A stretch of 9,408 bases of DNA from Bacteroidota bacterium (GCA_017860335.1 JAFNAU010000058.1:1-9408); one strand, 5' to 3'. Positions 1 through 6,512 are shown, counted from the stretch's first letter. A program made the numbers and translations. The notes: a model not told the origin generated them from the letters alone.

Positions 1-516
1 GAAAAAGGACGAAGTGCTTCGCACAACTGGAAAAATGGCATGGAGGATATCTGGTTCGGAGTAAAAAATCCAAAAGATTATTATTTCAACGTGGATGCCG
101 TAAAAATCAAACGCCGCGTGTTGGCACCCTATAAAGAAAACGGAATTCCGAAAGACTGGGAAGAAACAGACGAAGGTAAGTTCCGGCTGACAGGTCCCTC
201 CAATTTCTGGGACGATATCAGCGTTCCATACTGGTCAATGCCCGAAAACACTGATCACCCCACCCAAAAACCCGAAAAACTGATAGCCAAACTCATGCTG
301 GCAAGCTGTCCTCCGGGTGGTGTCGTATTAGATCCTTTTCTGGGATCAGGAACCACCTCTGTTGTAGCTAAAAAACTGGGAAGAAAATATATTGGTATCG
401 AAATGAACGCGGAATATGCGCTCTGGGCCGAAAAAAGATTAATGATGGCTGAACATTCACCCTCCATTCAGGGTTATACCGACAATGTTTTCTGGGAAAG
501 AAACAGCGGAAAATAG
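1..516 (+). CDS. Site-specific DNA methyltransferase, beta class (N4-cytosine or N6-adenine), 3' part
   Basis: The reading frame is open from the first base, so this is the last 171 codons of a gene that begins outside the window; the ATG at position 40 is internal. It transfers a methyl group from S-adenosylmethionine to an exocyclic amino group of a base in a DNA recognition site. The visible part carries motif X (HPTQKP, visible residues 86-91), then motif I, the SAM-binding loop DPFLGSGTT (111-119), and an acidic motif II residue in IGIE (E134). Motif I near the C-terminus is the order of beta-class amino-methyltransferases, whose catalytic (D/N/S)PP(Y/F) motif lies N-terminal and is therefore not seen. 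The segment at about 20-80 should belong to the target-recognition region. No restriction endonuclease follows: the next gene is an antiporter 21 bp away. The recognition sequence and base specificity cannot be read from this part. Family assignment is confident; restriction-modification versus orphan enzyme is undecided. Confidence 0.93.
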   Translation, partial: EKGRSASHNWKNGMEDIWFGVKNPKDYYFNVDAVKIKRRVLAPYKENGIPKDWEETDEGKFRLTGPSNFWDDISVPYWSMPENTDHPTQKPEKLIAKLMLASCPPGGVVLDPFLGSGTTSVVAKKLGRKYIGIEMNAEYALWAEKRLMMAEHSPSIQGYTDNVFWERNSGK

Positions 517-537
517 TGTTGAATTTAAACAAACAAC

Positions 538-1500
538 ATGATACTTGATGTTATATTAATTATTCTGGGTTTTACTTTACTTATCAAAGGAGCCGACTGG
601 CTCGTTGACGGTTCATCTGCGCTTGCAAAAAAACACAATATTTCAGATCTTGTCATCGGTCTTACCATTGTAGCATTTGGTACTTCGGCTCCGGAAATGG
701 TAGTCAATATTATTGCGTCATTTGACAAACATTCTGATATCGTCTATGGAAATATTGTTGGCAGCAACAATATCAATCTTTTCTTCATTCTGGGCATTGT
801 AGCGATCATTTTTCCCATATCGGTGAAAAGCAGCATGGTACGTAAAGAAATCCCCATTTCTTTTATTGTCGCTTTACTCGTGATGCTTCTTTCAAATGCA
901 ATCCTCGGACAAAAGGAAAATCTCCTGTCAAGATGGGATGCAGCAATACTTTTCGCACTTTTTCTGGTATTTCTGTATTTTACCTTCCGGCAGACAAACA
1001 AGGATGATATCCCGGTACAAGAGCCGGGAGATATTAAGAAATTGTCAACGGTCAAAATCTGGGGACTGATAATTGCGGGACTTGCTTCATTAATAGCAGG
1101 CGGACGACTTGTTGTGAACAGCGCCATAGCTATTGCCCAGGATTTTGGCATTTCGGAAAAAATCATAGCACTCACCATAGTTGCAGCAGGCACATCACTG
1201 CCTGAACTGGTGACATCCGTTGTTGCAGCCTCGAAACGCAACAGCGATATTGCCATCGGCAATGTAATCGGATCGAATATATTCAACATCCTGTTTATAC
1301 TTTCAGTCAGTGGTATCATTCACCCCATAGCGTTTAATACTAATTTCAATGCTGAATTATTGTTACTTCTCGGAGGGACGTTACTACTTACCATTTTTAT
1401 GTTCACCAGTAAAAAAATGAAAATCGATCGCTGGGAAGGAATTGTTTTGCTTACCATTTTTATTGCCTACACAATTTTCATGATAAATAAAGACATATAA
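538..1500 (+). CDS. Calcium/sodium antiporter, CaCA family (YrbG-like)
   Basis: An inner-membrane protein of 320 residues with about ten hydrophobic segments, expected to exchange Na+ (or H+) for Ca2+. It has the two-fold internal repeat that defines the family. The alpha-1 repeat has TIVAFGTSAPE (residues 43-53) and GNIVGSN (71-77); alpha-2 has TIVAAGTSLPE (213-223) and GNVIGSN (241-247). The repeats are offset by exactly 170 residues. Glu53 and Glu223 in the GTSxPE signatures match the conserved ion-coordinating glutamates of known exchangers. Both repeats end in Asn (N80 and N250) at the GSNxxN position; by recalled numbering, NCX_Mj has Asp240 at the second of these, so ion stoichiometry may differ. 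A hydrophilic linker at about 151-172 separates the halves. The start follows the methyltransferase stop by 21 bp with no promoter visible, so cotranscription is likely although no functional link is evident. Length fits the bacterial family. Confidence 0.93.
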   Translation: MILDVILIILGFTLLIKGADWLVDGSSALAKKHNISDLVIGLTIVAFGTSAPEMVVNIIASFDKHSDIVYGNIVGSNNINLFFILGIVAIIFPISVKSSMVRKEIPISFIVALLVMLLSNAILGQKENLLSRWDAAILFALFLVFLYFTFRQTNKDDIPVQEPGDIKKLSTVKIWGLIIAGLASLIAGGRLVVNSAIAIAQDFGISEKIIALTIVAAGTSLPELVTSVVAASKRNSDIAIGNVIGSNIFNILFILSVSGIIHPIAFNTNFNAELLLLLGGTLLLTIFMFTSKKMKIDRWEGIVLLTIFIAYTIFMINKDI

Positions 1501-1579
1501 CAGAATACGAAACGGAAGACAATTGCGTTTTTAAGTAAAATACGATATAAAGTCATAAACAAACAATAATATTATACAG

Positions 1580-2053
1580 TTGAAAAGATTTCTACACATA
1601 ATCTTGTCGTTACGGCTGGCTGCCGTGTGTCTGATACTGAGCAGTTGTGAGAATGAGGATCAGCGCCGGATTCCGGAAGCTTCTGTTTATATGGAACTTA
1701 ATCTGGCTACCTCCTATCCTACTTTCCGTAATTCGCTCAACGATACGCTCGTGTTTACTCATCCGCGTAACGGGCATCCTACCGACAGAGTGGGTTATGG
1801 AGGCATTCTGGTTTACACTTTTGTAAATGGAACTGAGATGAACTACTGTGCATTTGATCTTTGCTGTCCCAATGAAGTGAATCCGTTAATAAGGGTATAT
1901 CCAAACGATCAGGGACAGGCTGTTTGTAAATCATGCGGCACAGTTTTCCAGCTGCTCACCGGAACAGGTTTGGTGGAATCGGGACCCTCGCGGTGGAACC
2001 TAAAACGATACTCTACTCACCTCGAAGGCGATATTCTTTACATTTCACGGTAA
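1580..2053 (+). CDS. Rieske-like lipoprotein with an all-cysteine putative metal site
   Basis: A 157-residue protein with a lipoprotein signal peptide: basic start (MKRF), a hydrophobic stretch to about residue 20, and lipobox LSSC with lipidated Cys23, so it should be anchored in an outer or inner membrane facing the periplasm. The C-terminal part resembles Rieske-fold domains: AFDLCCP (91-97), then VCKSCGTVF (115-123), then a SGPS turn (134-137) and a closing strand ending DILYIS. Classical Rieske [2Fe-2S] proteins use CxH and CxxH; here the positions are Cys95/Cys96 and Cys116-x-x-Cys119, with Cys90 nearby and no histidine in either box. It could bind zinc, another Fe-S arrangement, or no metal. 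The TTG start is chosen because it gives a complete signal peptide: an in-frame stop lies at 1556-1558, and the first in-frame ATG (residue 38) would remove the signal and lipobox. The gene ends 4 bp from the convergent glycosyltransferase. Electron-transfer function is unproven. Confidence 0.8.
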   Translation: MKRFLHIILSLRLAAVCLILSSCENEDQRRIPEASVYMELNLATSYPTFRNSLNDTLVFTHPRNGHPTDRVGYGGILVYTFVNGTEMNYCAFDLCCPNEVNPLIRVYPNDQGQAVCKSCGTVFQLLTGTGLVESGPSRWNLKRYSTHLEGDILYISR

Positions 2054-2057
2054 ATAT

Positions 2058-3140
2058 TCACCACCCTTTTTTATGATTAAATAAAGAAATTAGTGCCGTG
2101 AAGACAATATAAAACGGATAAATCAACGAAAACAGGAAAGCATTGACAACCACTCTTTTCAATCCAAAGAATTCCCCAACTACATGGAACATTGAAATAT
2201 CAGTCAACAGTTTGAATAGAAAAAGTACACAAGCTAACAACAGGTACTGAGGATGCATGACCGCGATAAACAGATTGAACAATATAATAAAACAGGCCAT
2301 AAATATCACAAGTGCCGTTAAGGTGAGTTGCCAGTCGGCATAGGCACTCTTTTTGGAAGCCCACCGCCGCCGCTGATTGATAAATGATTTCAGACTATCC
2401 GAAGACTGTGTTATCACGGTTGCTTCCCGTGATTTCAGGAAACGAATTATTCCCTTCCGTTTTTTCACACTTTGCAGCAGGAAAATATCATCGCCACCCG
2501 GCACTTCGAAATGCAGCCGATCCATATTCCTCAGCCACACCTCACGCCGAAAGGCCAGATTTGCACCGTTACACAATATTGGCATATTTATCGCAGCCGC
2601 ACCGGCGCCACTGGCTATCAGACTGACAAATTCAAACTGCTGAAATTCCTGAAAAAAACTTCCGTCGGAATTCATATTTACCGGACAAATTATCAGATCG
2701 GAGGTTTTTTCCTGATAAAACTGTACAATCGCATTGAGCCACCCGGAAGGTGGAATGCAATCGGCATCCAGAGTAACTATTAATTCATTTTCAGATTTTA
2801 AAACGGCAGTTTTGATGGCGTTTTTCTTCCCTGTACCTTCATTCCGTATCTGTTTTAATTCCGGAAAGCCTGAAGCAAACTGACTTGCAAACTCCCAACT
2901 GCCGTCGGTGGAACCATCATCGATCAGTATAAGCTCAAACTCACGGTAAGTCTGATCCTTTATAGCCCCGAGAAGATTTGAAAGATGCTTCAGTTCGTTT
3001 TTGCAGGGTGCAATGATGGTAACACGAGGTCCTTTCCGAACATCTGTCACCTTATATTCAGGTAAAGATATCCAGCCTCTGATGAAACTTGCAATCAGCA
3101 GTGCATATCCAAATATTATTATCAGCGACAGAATGATCAT
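2058..3140 (-). CDS. Membrane-bound family 2 glycosyltransferase
   Basis: A 360-residue GT2 enzyme expected to transfer a sugar from a nucleotide-sugar donor at the cytoplasmic face of the inner membrane; donor and acceptor are unknown. After an N-terminal membrane segment (1-20) comes the GT-A catalytic domain. It has VTIIAPCKNE (40-49), the nucleotide-binding DDGSTDG (74-80), the metal-binding DAD (125-127), an acceptor-side GGDD (215-218) and a QRRRW motif (256-260). The (Q/R)xxRW motif is typical of processive and related GT2 enzymes such as hyaluronan, chitin and poly-N-acetylglucosamine synthases. Three C-terminal hydrophobic segments follow at about 272-295, 298-320 and 333-355. The protein is shorter than cellulose-synthase-type enzymes and no partner polysaccharide genes are visible, so a simple glycolipid or envelope role is equally possible. 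It lies downstream of mdh on the same strand but beyond the mdh terminator, so it probably has its own weak promoter near 3160-3167. Confidence 0.92.
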   Translation of the reverse strand: MIILSLIIIFGYALLIASFIRGWISLPEYKVTDVRKGPRVTIIAPCKNELKHLSNLLGAIKDQTYREFELILIDDGSTDGSWEFASQFASGFPELKQIRNEGTGKKNAIKTAVLKSENELIVTLDADCIPPSGWLNAIVQFYQEKTSDLIICPVNMNSDGSFFQEFQQFEFVSLIASGAGAAAINMPILCNGANLAFRREVWLRNMDRLHFEVPGGDDIFLLQSVKKRKGIIRFLKSREATVITQSSDSLKSFINQRRRWASKKSAYADWQLTLTALVIFMACFIILFNLFIAVMHPQYLLLACVLFLFKLLTDISMFHVVGEFFGLKRVVVNAFLFSLIYPFYIVFTALISLFNHKKGW

Positions 3141-3159
3141 TGTATAATCCGATTGAAAA

Positions 3160-3167
3160 CAAAATTA
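3160..3167 (-). promoter_or_regulatory. Possible -7 promoter element for the glycosyltransferase gene
   Basis: On the minus strand this reads TAATTTTG, a match to the Bacteroidota -7 consensus TAnnTTTG, about 20 nt before the glycosyltransferase ATG. No TTTG -33 element lies 19-21 bp upstream. An independent promoter is plausible because a strong terminator for mdh lies between the two genes, but an A/T-rich 8-mer is weak evidence. Confidence 0.3.
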
Positions 3168-3199
3168 AATAAAGGAATCGGAATATTCCCGGTTTGAAT

Positions 3200-3237
3200 A
3201 AAAAAAATCGCTGTAAGCAGGAATACTTACAGCGATT
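3200..3237 (-). terminator. Intrinsic (rho-independent) terminator of mdh
   Basis: A perfect 12-bp inverted repeat (AATCGCTGTAAG at 3206-3217 pairing with 3226-3237) has an 8-nt loop. On the minus strand the stem is followed directly by a run of eight T residues (A-run 3200-3207 on the plus strand). The stem starts 22 nt after the mdh stop codon, so its orientation and position fit mdh. It should reduce read-through into the glycosyltransferase gene. Confidence 0.92.
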
Positions 3238-3259
3238 AATAAATTATAAGAACGGTGAA

Positions 3260-4201
3260 TTACAATACATTCAGTTCTTTCAATACGTCGTTGGTTTTAC
3301 GAACTGCATCTGCACTTTTTGCGAACAGCGCTTTTTCTTCATCGTTCAATTTATAATCAATGATTTCTTCAACACCGTTTTTACCAAGTACAACCGGTAC
3401 ACCAATACAGATATCGTTTTGTTCGTATTCACCTTCAAGTGAAACACAACATGGAACGATTTTTTTCTGATCGTGAACAATGCTTTCCACAACATATGCT
3501 GCAGCTGCTCCCGGAGCATACCAGGCTGAAGTTCCAAGCAACGCTGTAAGTGTTGCACCACCTACCATTGTGTCGGCTACAACTTTTGCAAGAGCATCTT
3601 TATCGAGCAGGTCAGCAACAGGACGACCTTTATAGTTAGCAAAACGAGTAAGCGGAATCATGGTTGTATCACCGTGACCACCGATTACAATACCATCCAC
3701 TTCATTAGCATTGGCATTCAGCGCTTTGCTTAAATAGCATTTGAAACGTGAGCTGTCCAGTGCACCACCCATTCCGATGATACGGTTTTTGGGAAGACCT
3801 GTAGCTTTCAGAGTCAGGTATGTCATTGTATCCATCGGATTGCTCACAATAACCAGGATAGCATTTGGTGAAAATTTCAGGATATTATCAACAACGCTTT
3901 TTACGATACCGGCATTCACACCGATAAGTTCTTCGCGTGTCATTCCCGGTTTGCGGGGAATTCCAGAAGTAATTACAACTACATCAGAATCGGCTGTCTG
4001 AGCATAATCACTGGTACAGCCCACGATGTTAGAATCAAAGCCCAGCAGTTGAGCAGTCTGCATCATATCCAGGGCTTTTCCTTCAGAAACGCCTTCTTTT
4101 ACATCAAGCATTACAACCTGATCGGCTACTTCATTAAATGCAAGCACATTTGCACAAGTGGCACCCACATTTCCGGCGCCTACAACAGTTACTTTAGACA
4201 T
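3260..4201 (-). CDS. mdh: Malate dehydrogenase (LDH-like, NAD-dependent)
   Basis: This enzyme interconverts malate and oxaloacetate with NAD+/NADH in the TCA cycle (or its reductive branch in anaerobes), in the cytoplasm. The 313 residues match the LDH-like bacterial MDH length. The N-terminal Rossmann fold has GAGNVG (8-13) and an acidic residue after the second strand (Asp33 in MLDV) that selects NAD over NADP. The substrate loop IPRKPGMTR supplies Arg83 and Arg89; an arginine at the first of these favours malate over lactate. Asn121 (SNPMD), Asp149 and Arg152 (LDSSR), and catalytic His176 (GGHGD) complete the active site, with the standard 24-residue spacing between Arg152 and His176. The gene has its own candidate promoter (-7 at 4294-4301), a palindrome just upstream of it, and a strong terminator, so it is likely a separate transcription unit although murI lies upstream on the same strand. 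Nothing looks truncated. Confidence 0.98.
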   Translation of the reverse strand: MSKVTVVGAGNVGATCANVLAFNEVADQVVMLDVKEGVSEGKALDMMQTAQLLGFDSNIVGCTSDYAQTADSDVVVITSGIPRKPGMTREELIGVNAGIVKSVVDNILKFSPNAILVIVSNPMDTMTYLTLKATGLPKNRIIGMGGALDSSRFKCYLSKALNANANEVDGIVIGGHGDTTMIPLTRFANYKGRPVADLLDKDALAKVVADTMVGGATLTALLGTSAWYAPGAAAAYVVESIVHDQKKIVPCCVSLEGEYEQNDICIGVPVVLGKNGVEEIIDYKLNDEEKALFAKSADAVRKTNDVLKELNVL

Positions 4202-4293
4202 ATCAATATATTTTTATTAGTTTGAAAATTATTTTCGTTTATCAGAATATCTGAACGCTCAGAGAGCATCACCTGTTCAAAAATTTAAGCGTA

Positions 4294-4301
4294 CAAAGAT
4301 A
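4294..4301 (-). promoter_or_regulatory. Candidate mdh promoter, -7 element
   Basis: On the minus strand this reads TATCTTTG, an exact match to the Bacteroidota consensus TAnnTTTG, and predicts an mdh leader of roughly 85 nt. No clean TTTG is present at the -33 spacing; instead the region about 15-38 bp upstream is occupied by a long palindrome. The leader contains a small inverted repeat, TCTGA/TCAGA (4250-4263). Confidence 0.55.
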
Positions 4302-4315
4302 CAAAATTATCCTGC

Positions 4316-4339
4316 GATTAAAGAAATATTTCTCTAATC
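4316..4339. promoter_or_regulatory. 24-bp near-perfect palindrome upstream of mdh, possible operator
   Basis: The two 12-base half sites, 4316-4327 and 4328-4339, are reverse complements at 11 of 12 positions; the only mismatch pairs A4321 with C4334. The uninterrupted core is AGAAATATTTCT (4322-4333). It lies 14 bp upstream of the mdh -7 match, where a -33 element would be. It is not followed by a T-run in the direction of murI transcription, so a murI terminator is less likely than a binding site for a dimeric regulator. The cognate protein is unknown. Confidence 0.45.
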
Positions 4340-4394
4340 AATACCATAATCTTGTAAAAATTATGTTAAAGTGGAATTAAAAATATTTATACTT

Positions 4395-5228
4395 TCATTC
4401 TGACACTTCCACATGTTCGGCACGGATTTCTTCTGCCAGAAATATGGACGCTGAGGATGAAAATTTTCCTGGATTTTCAGTAGTCAGGTAACGGCAGGTG
4501 GCATTGCGTGAACATTTTTCTTCCATTTCGGGATGACGATGCAGGTAATCTGACAAACTTCTGGCTACTATCTCACCCTGCGAGATTATTTTTACCCCGT
4601 GCGGAAGTTCCCGCGTAATTTTGTCGGACAATAAGGGATAATGTGTACAGCCGAGAATAATGCTGTCTATCTGACTGTCTTTACTCATCAGACCGCTGAC
4701 ATATTTTTTTACAAAATAATCGGCTCCTTCGTTGAGGTGTTCATTATTCTCAATCAGAGGAACCCACAACGGGCAGGCTTCAGAACTGACGACGATATCA
4801 GGATCGATTTTATGAATTTCCAGCGGATAAGAATCGGACAAAACAGTTCCACTTGTAGCAAGCAGCCCGATATGCTTCGTTTTGGTGAATTTCACGACTT
4901 CCTCCACCGTGGGGCGAATGACACCAAGCACTCTGCGGGTTGGATCAATCTTATTCAAATCGTTTTGCTGGATAGTCCTGAGCGCTTTTGCCGAAGCAGT
5001 ATTGCAGGCCAGAATAACCAATTGACAGCCCTGCCTGAACAAGTATTCGACACATTGCAGCGTAAACCTGTAAACCACATCGAAAGAACGGGTTCCATAG
5101 GGAGTTCGTGCATTGTCACCCAGGTAAAGATAATCATATTCGGGCAATTCTTTTCTGATCTGCTCAAGAATGGTGAGTCCTCCGTATCCTGAATCGAAAA
5201 TACCAATTGGTCCGGAAATTTTTGTCAT
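4395..5228 (-). CDS. murI: Glutamate racemase
   Basis: MurI converts L-glutamate to D-glutamate, the second residue of the peptidoglycan stem peptide, by cofactor-independent two-base catalysis in the cytoplasm. The 277-residue protein carries the full signature: the substrate loop DSGYGG (12-17), TPYG (42-45), the first catalytic cysteine in ACNTAS (Cys75) and the second in GCTHYP (Cys194, followed by His196). Length is usual for the family. The last 35-40 residues, past the second catalytic motif and its helix, are polar and include two extra cysteines (C239, C245) not expected to be catalytic. The start ATG directly follows a spacer of short tandem repeats, with no Shine-Dalgarno sequence. 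Upstream on the same strand, 88 bp away, is an M23 peptidase gene, so the two may share a transcript and both serve the cell wall. mdh follows 193 bp downstream with its own promoter signals. Confidence 0.97.
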   Translation of the reverse strand: MTKISGPIGIFDSGYGGLTILEQIRKELPEYDYLYLGDNARTPYGTRSFDVVYRFTLQCVEYLFRQGCQLVILACNTASAKALRTIQQNDLNKIDPTRRVLGVIRPTVEEVVKFTKTKHIGLLATSGTVLSDSYPLEIHKIDPDIVVSSEACPLWVPLIENNEHLNEGADYFVKKYVSGLMSKDSQIDSIILGCTHYPLLSDKITRELPHGVKIISQGEIVARSLSDYLHRHPEMEEKCSRNATCRYLTTENPGKFSSSASIFLAEEIRAEHVEVSE

Positions 5229-5237
5229 GGCTGCTGG

Positions 5238-5259
5238 TTATTGGTTATTGAGTTATTAG
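5238..5259 (-). repeat. Short degenerate 7-bp tandem array, CCAATAA type
   Basis: Read on the minus strand, consecutive units are CTAATAA, CTCAATAA (one extra base) and CCAATAA, followed by a diverged CCAGCAG (5231-5237) just before the murI start codon. The array forms part of the presumed murI leader. It directly adjoins a second heptamer array of different sequence. Confidence 0.5.
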
Positions 5260-5263
5260 TTCA

Positions 5264-5313
5264 AATGTCCTGACTCTTTTGTCTTTCGTCTTGGCTCTTG
5301 TATCTATTTGTCT
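5264..5313 (-). repeat. Degenerate 7-bp tandem array, AGACAAA type
   Basis: Seven consecutive units can be read on the minus strand, starting at 5313: AGACAAA, TAGATACA (one extra base), AGAGCCA, AGACGAA, AGACAAA, AGAGTCA and GGACATT. The consensus is roughly AGAcaaA, with strong purine bias on the transcribed-sense strand. The array starts right at the stop codon of the M23 peptidase gene and fills most of the spacer before murI. Similar AGAC-rich spacers are, from memory, common in Bacteroidota genomes. Confidence 0.6.
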
Positions 5314-5316
5314 TTT

Positions 5317-6285
5317 CTAATCAAACATTTGTCCTGCATTGTTGCTCAACTGAACCATTTTGTCGTACTCTTCGGGTGTCAGATCCAGAAAGTAATAGTT
5401 CTGCGGATTCATGATTTCGCCTTTGTAATGAACTTCGTAATGCAGATGCGGACCGGTTGATTTTCCGGTGTTTCCCACAAGTCCTATGACCTCACCTCTG
5501 TTTACGGCTTGTCCCGCACGCACCGAAATACTGCTCATGTGCCCGTACAACGTGACATATCCAAATCCGTGATCAATTTCCACGCAGTTGCCGTAACCCT
5601 GCTGCCAGCCTGCACTTGCAACCCTTCCGTTTCCGGTAGCATAAATATCGGTACCGGTAGGTGCCGTAAAATCCATACCCGCATGAAACCGCCGTGAATG
5701 GTAGATGGGGTCCATGCGCATTCCATAACCCGACGCCACACGGGTAAGATCCTTATTAGCAACCGGTTGGATAGCCGGAATAGCTTCAAGCATTTTTTCC
5801 TTGTTTTGCGCCAGCACCACTATCTCATCGTACGATTTGGACTGAACATACAATTGTTTTTTGAGTTCGTTGAGTTTTTTGGTGGTTTCAACTACAATCT
5901 GCGAATTGGTCATCCGGAGCAACTGGTCGTAGTAATCAACATCCATACTGGCTGTCCGCCGAACTTCATAGGGTATTGGCTCTGCCTGGAATACAACACG
6001 ATACAAATTATCATCGCGTTGCTGCAAGTCGGTAAGTACCCCCTGTATATCAGACATCTGACCCTGTAATGCTTTATACTGACCTTCCATGCGGCTTTTA
6101 GCAAGCGCCGCCTCTTTCTCTCCGGGCGACTTGATAATAGATACAAAAAGCAGGAAAAACAAAAGTCCCAGGAAAATACCGGACATGGCATGAACCAGAA
6201 TACGTTTTAACCGATATGCCAGATTTATCTGAATTTCCTCATAGTCAAGTGTTTCGGGATTGAAGTAAAATTTCTTTTTGGCCAT
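5317..6285 (-). CDS. M23 family metallopeptidase, membrane-anchored with coiled coil
   Basis: A 322-residue protein, probably a zinc endopeptidase cutting peptidoglycan cross-bridges in the periplasm. The N-terminal cytoplasmic tail begins with an FYFNPETLDYEEI stretch that I recall from other Bacteroidota M23 proteins. One transmembrane anchor follows (about 33-51). A periplasmic helical region (about 55-170) looks coiled-coil-forming. The C-terminal LytM/M23 domain has HAGMD (His201, Asp205), YGHM (His249) and GPHLHYE (His280, His282). Thus the zinc ligands (HxxxD plus the second His of HxH) and the catalytic histidine are all present, so the enzyme should be active, unlike degenerate LytM regulators such as EnvC. 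The order membrane anchor, coiled coil, M23 matches morphogenesis and division hydrolases or their activators. It is divergent from alaS and 88 bp upstream of murI. The start fits the basic MAKKK N-terminus; no other in-frame start is needed. Confidence 0.95.
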   Translation of the reverse strand: MAKKKFYFNPETLDYEEIQINLAYRLKRILVHAMSGIFLGLLFFLLFVSIIKSPGEKEAALAKSRMEGQYKALQGQMSDIQGVLTDLQQRDDNLYRVVFQAEPIPYEVRRTASMDVDYYDQLLRMTNSQIVVETTKKLNELKKQLYVQSKSYDEIVVLAQNKEKMLEAIPAIQPVANKDLTRVASGYGMRMDPIYHSRRFHAGMDFTAPTGTDIYATGNGRVASAGWQQGYGNCVEIDHGFGYVTLYGHMSSISVRAGQAVNRGEVIGLVGNTGKSTGPHLHYEVHYKGEIMNPQNYYFLDLTPEEYDKMVQLSNNAGQMFD

Positions 6286-6382
6286 AAAACAATGGGATGA
6301 AATGCAGATGATACCGGAAGACGCGGATTGATTGATTAAATTATTCGGGTCAAATCAATATGTTTTTACACGAATAATGGTG

Positions 6383-6410
6383 CAAAAGTAATAATTTTGA
6401 AGTACTTTTG
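6383..6410. promoter_or_regulatory. Divergent promoter region between the M23 peptidase gene and alaS
   Basis: Two mirror-image matches to the -7 consensus TAnnTTTG form a perfect 8-bp inverted repeat. CAAAAGTA at 6383-6390 reads TACTTTTG on the minus strand, towards the peptidase gene, and TACTTTTG lies at 6403-6410 on the plus strand, towards alaS. A further plus-strand match, TAATTTTG, is at 6392-6399. Leaders would be about 90-100 nt in both directions. Clear TTTG -33 elements at the right spacing are missing on both sides, so the exact start sites are uncertain. Confidence 0.5.
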
Positions 6411-6512
6411 TAGCTTAATTTGAGAAATATTAACGACTTGGTTATTCGAATGAAATACAGACAAATAGCCACAGAATAAATTTAAGAAAATCATTAGATT
6501 CAATTCCATACT

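Noticed and set aside
744..1319. 191-codon minus-strand frame within the antiporter gene
   Set aside because: It mirrors the two repeat regions of a well-supported membrane protein and shows no family signature of its own.
2049..2062. GGTAAATATTCACC imperfect dyad followed by a T-run (2067-2072), as terminator between the convergent genes
   Set aside because: The stem is short and A/T-rich with one mismatch, and an ACCC spacer separates it from the T-run. It overlaps both gene ends, so coding constraint may explain it.
2377..2783. Overlapping plus-strand open frames inside the glycosyltransferase gene
   Set aside because: They lie opposite the conserved GT2 motifs, have odd composition and no recognisable features, so they are shadows of the real gene.
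4250..4263. TCTGA/TCAGA hairpin in the mdh leader as a riboswitch or thermosensor
   Set aside because: A single 5-bp stem in an 85-nt A/T-rich leader matches no known riboswitch architecture; noted only as a small inverted repeat.
6286..6512. A small RNA gene or extra short protein in the alaS/M23 spacer
   Set aside because: No tRNA-like fold, no open frame with a plausible start and no terminator inside the spacer; promoter signals account for it.
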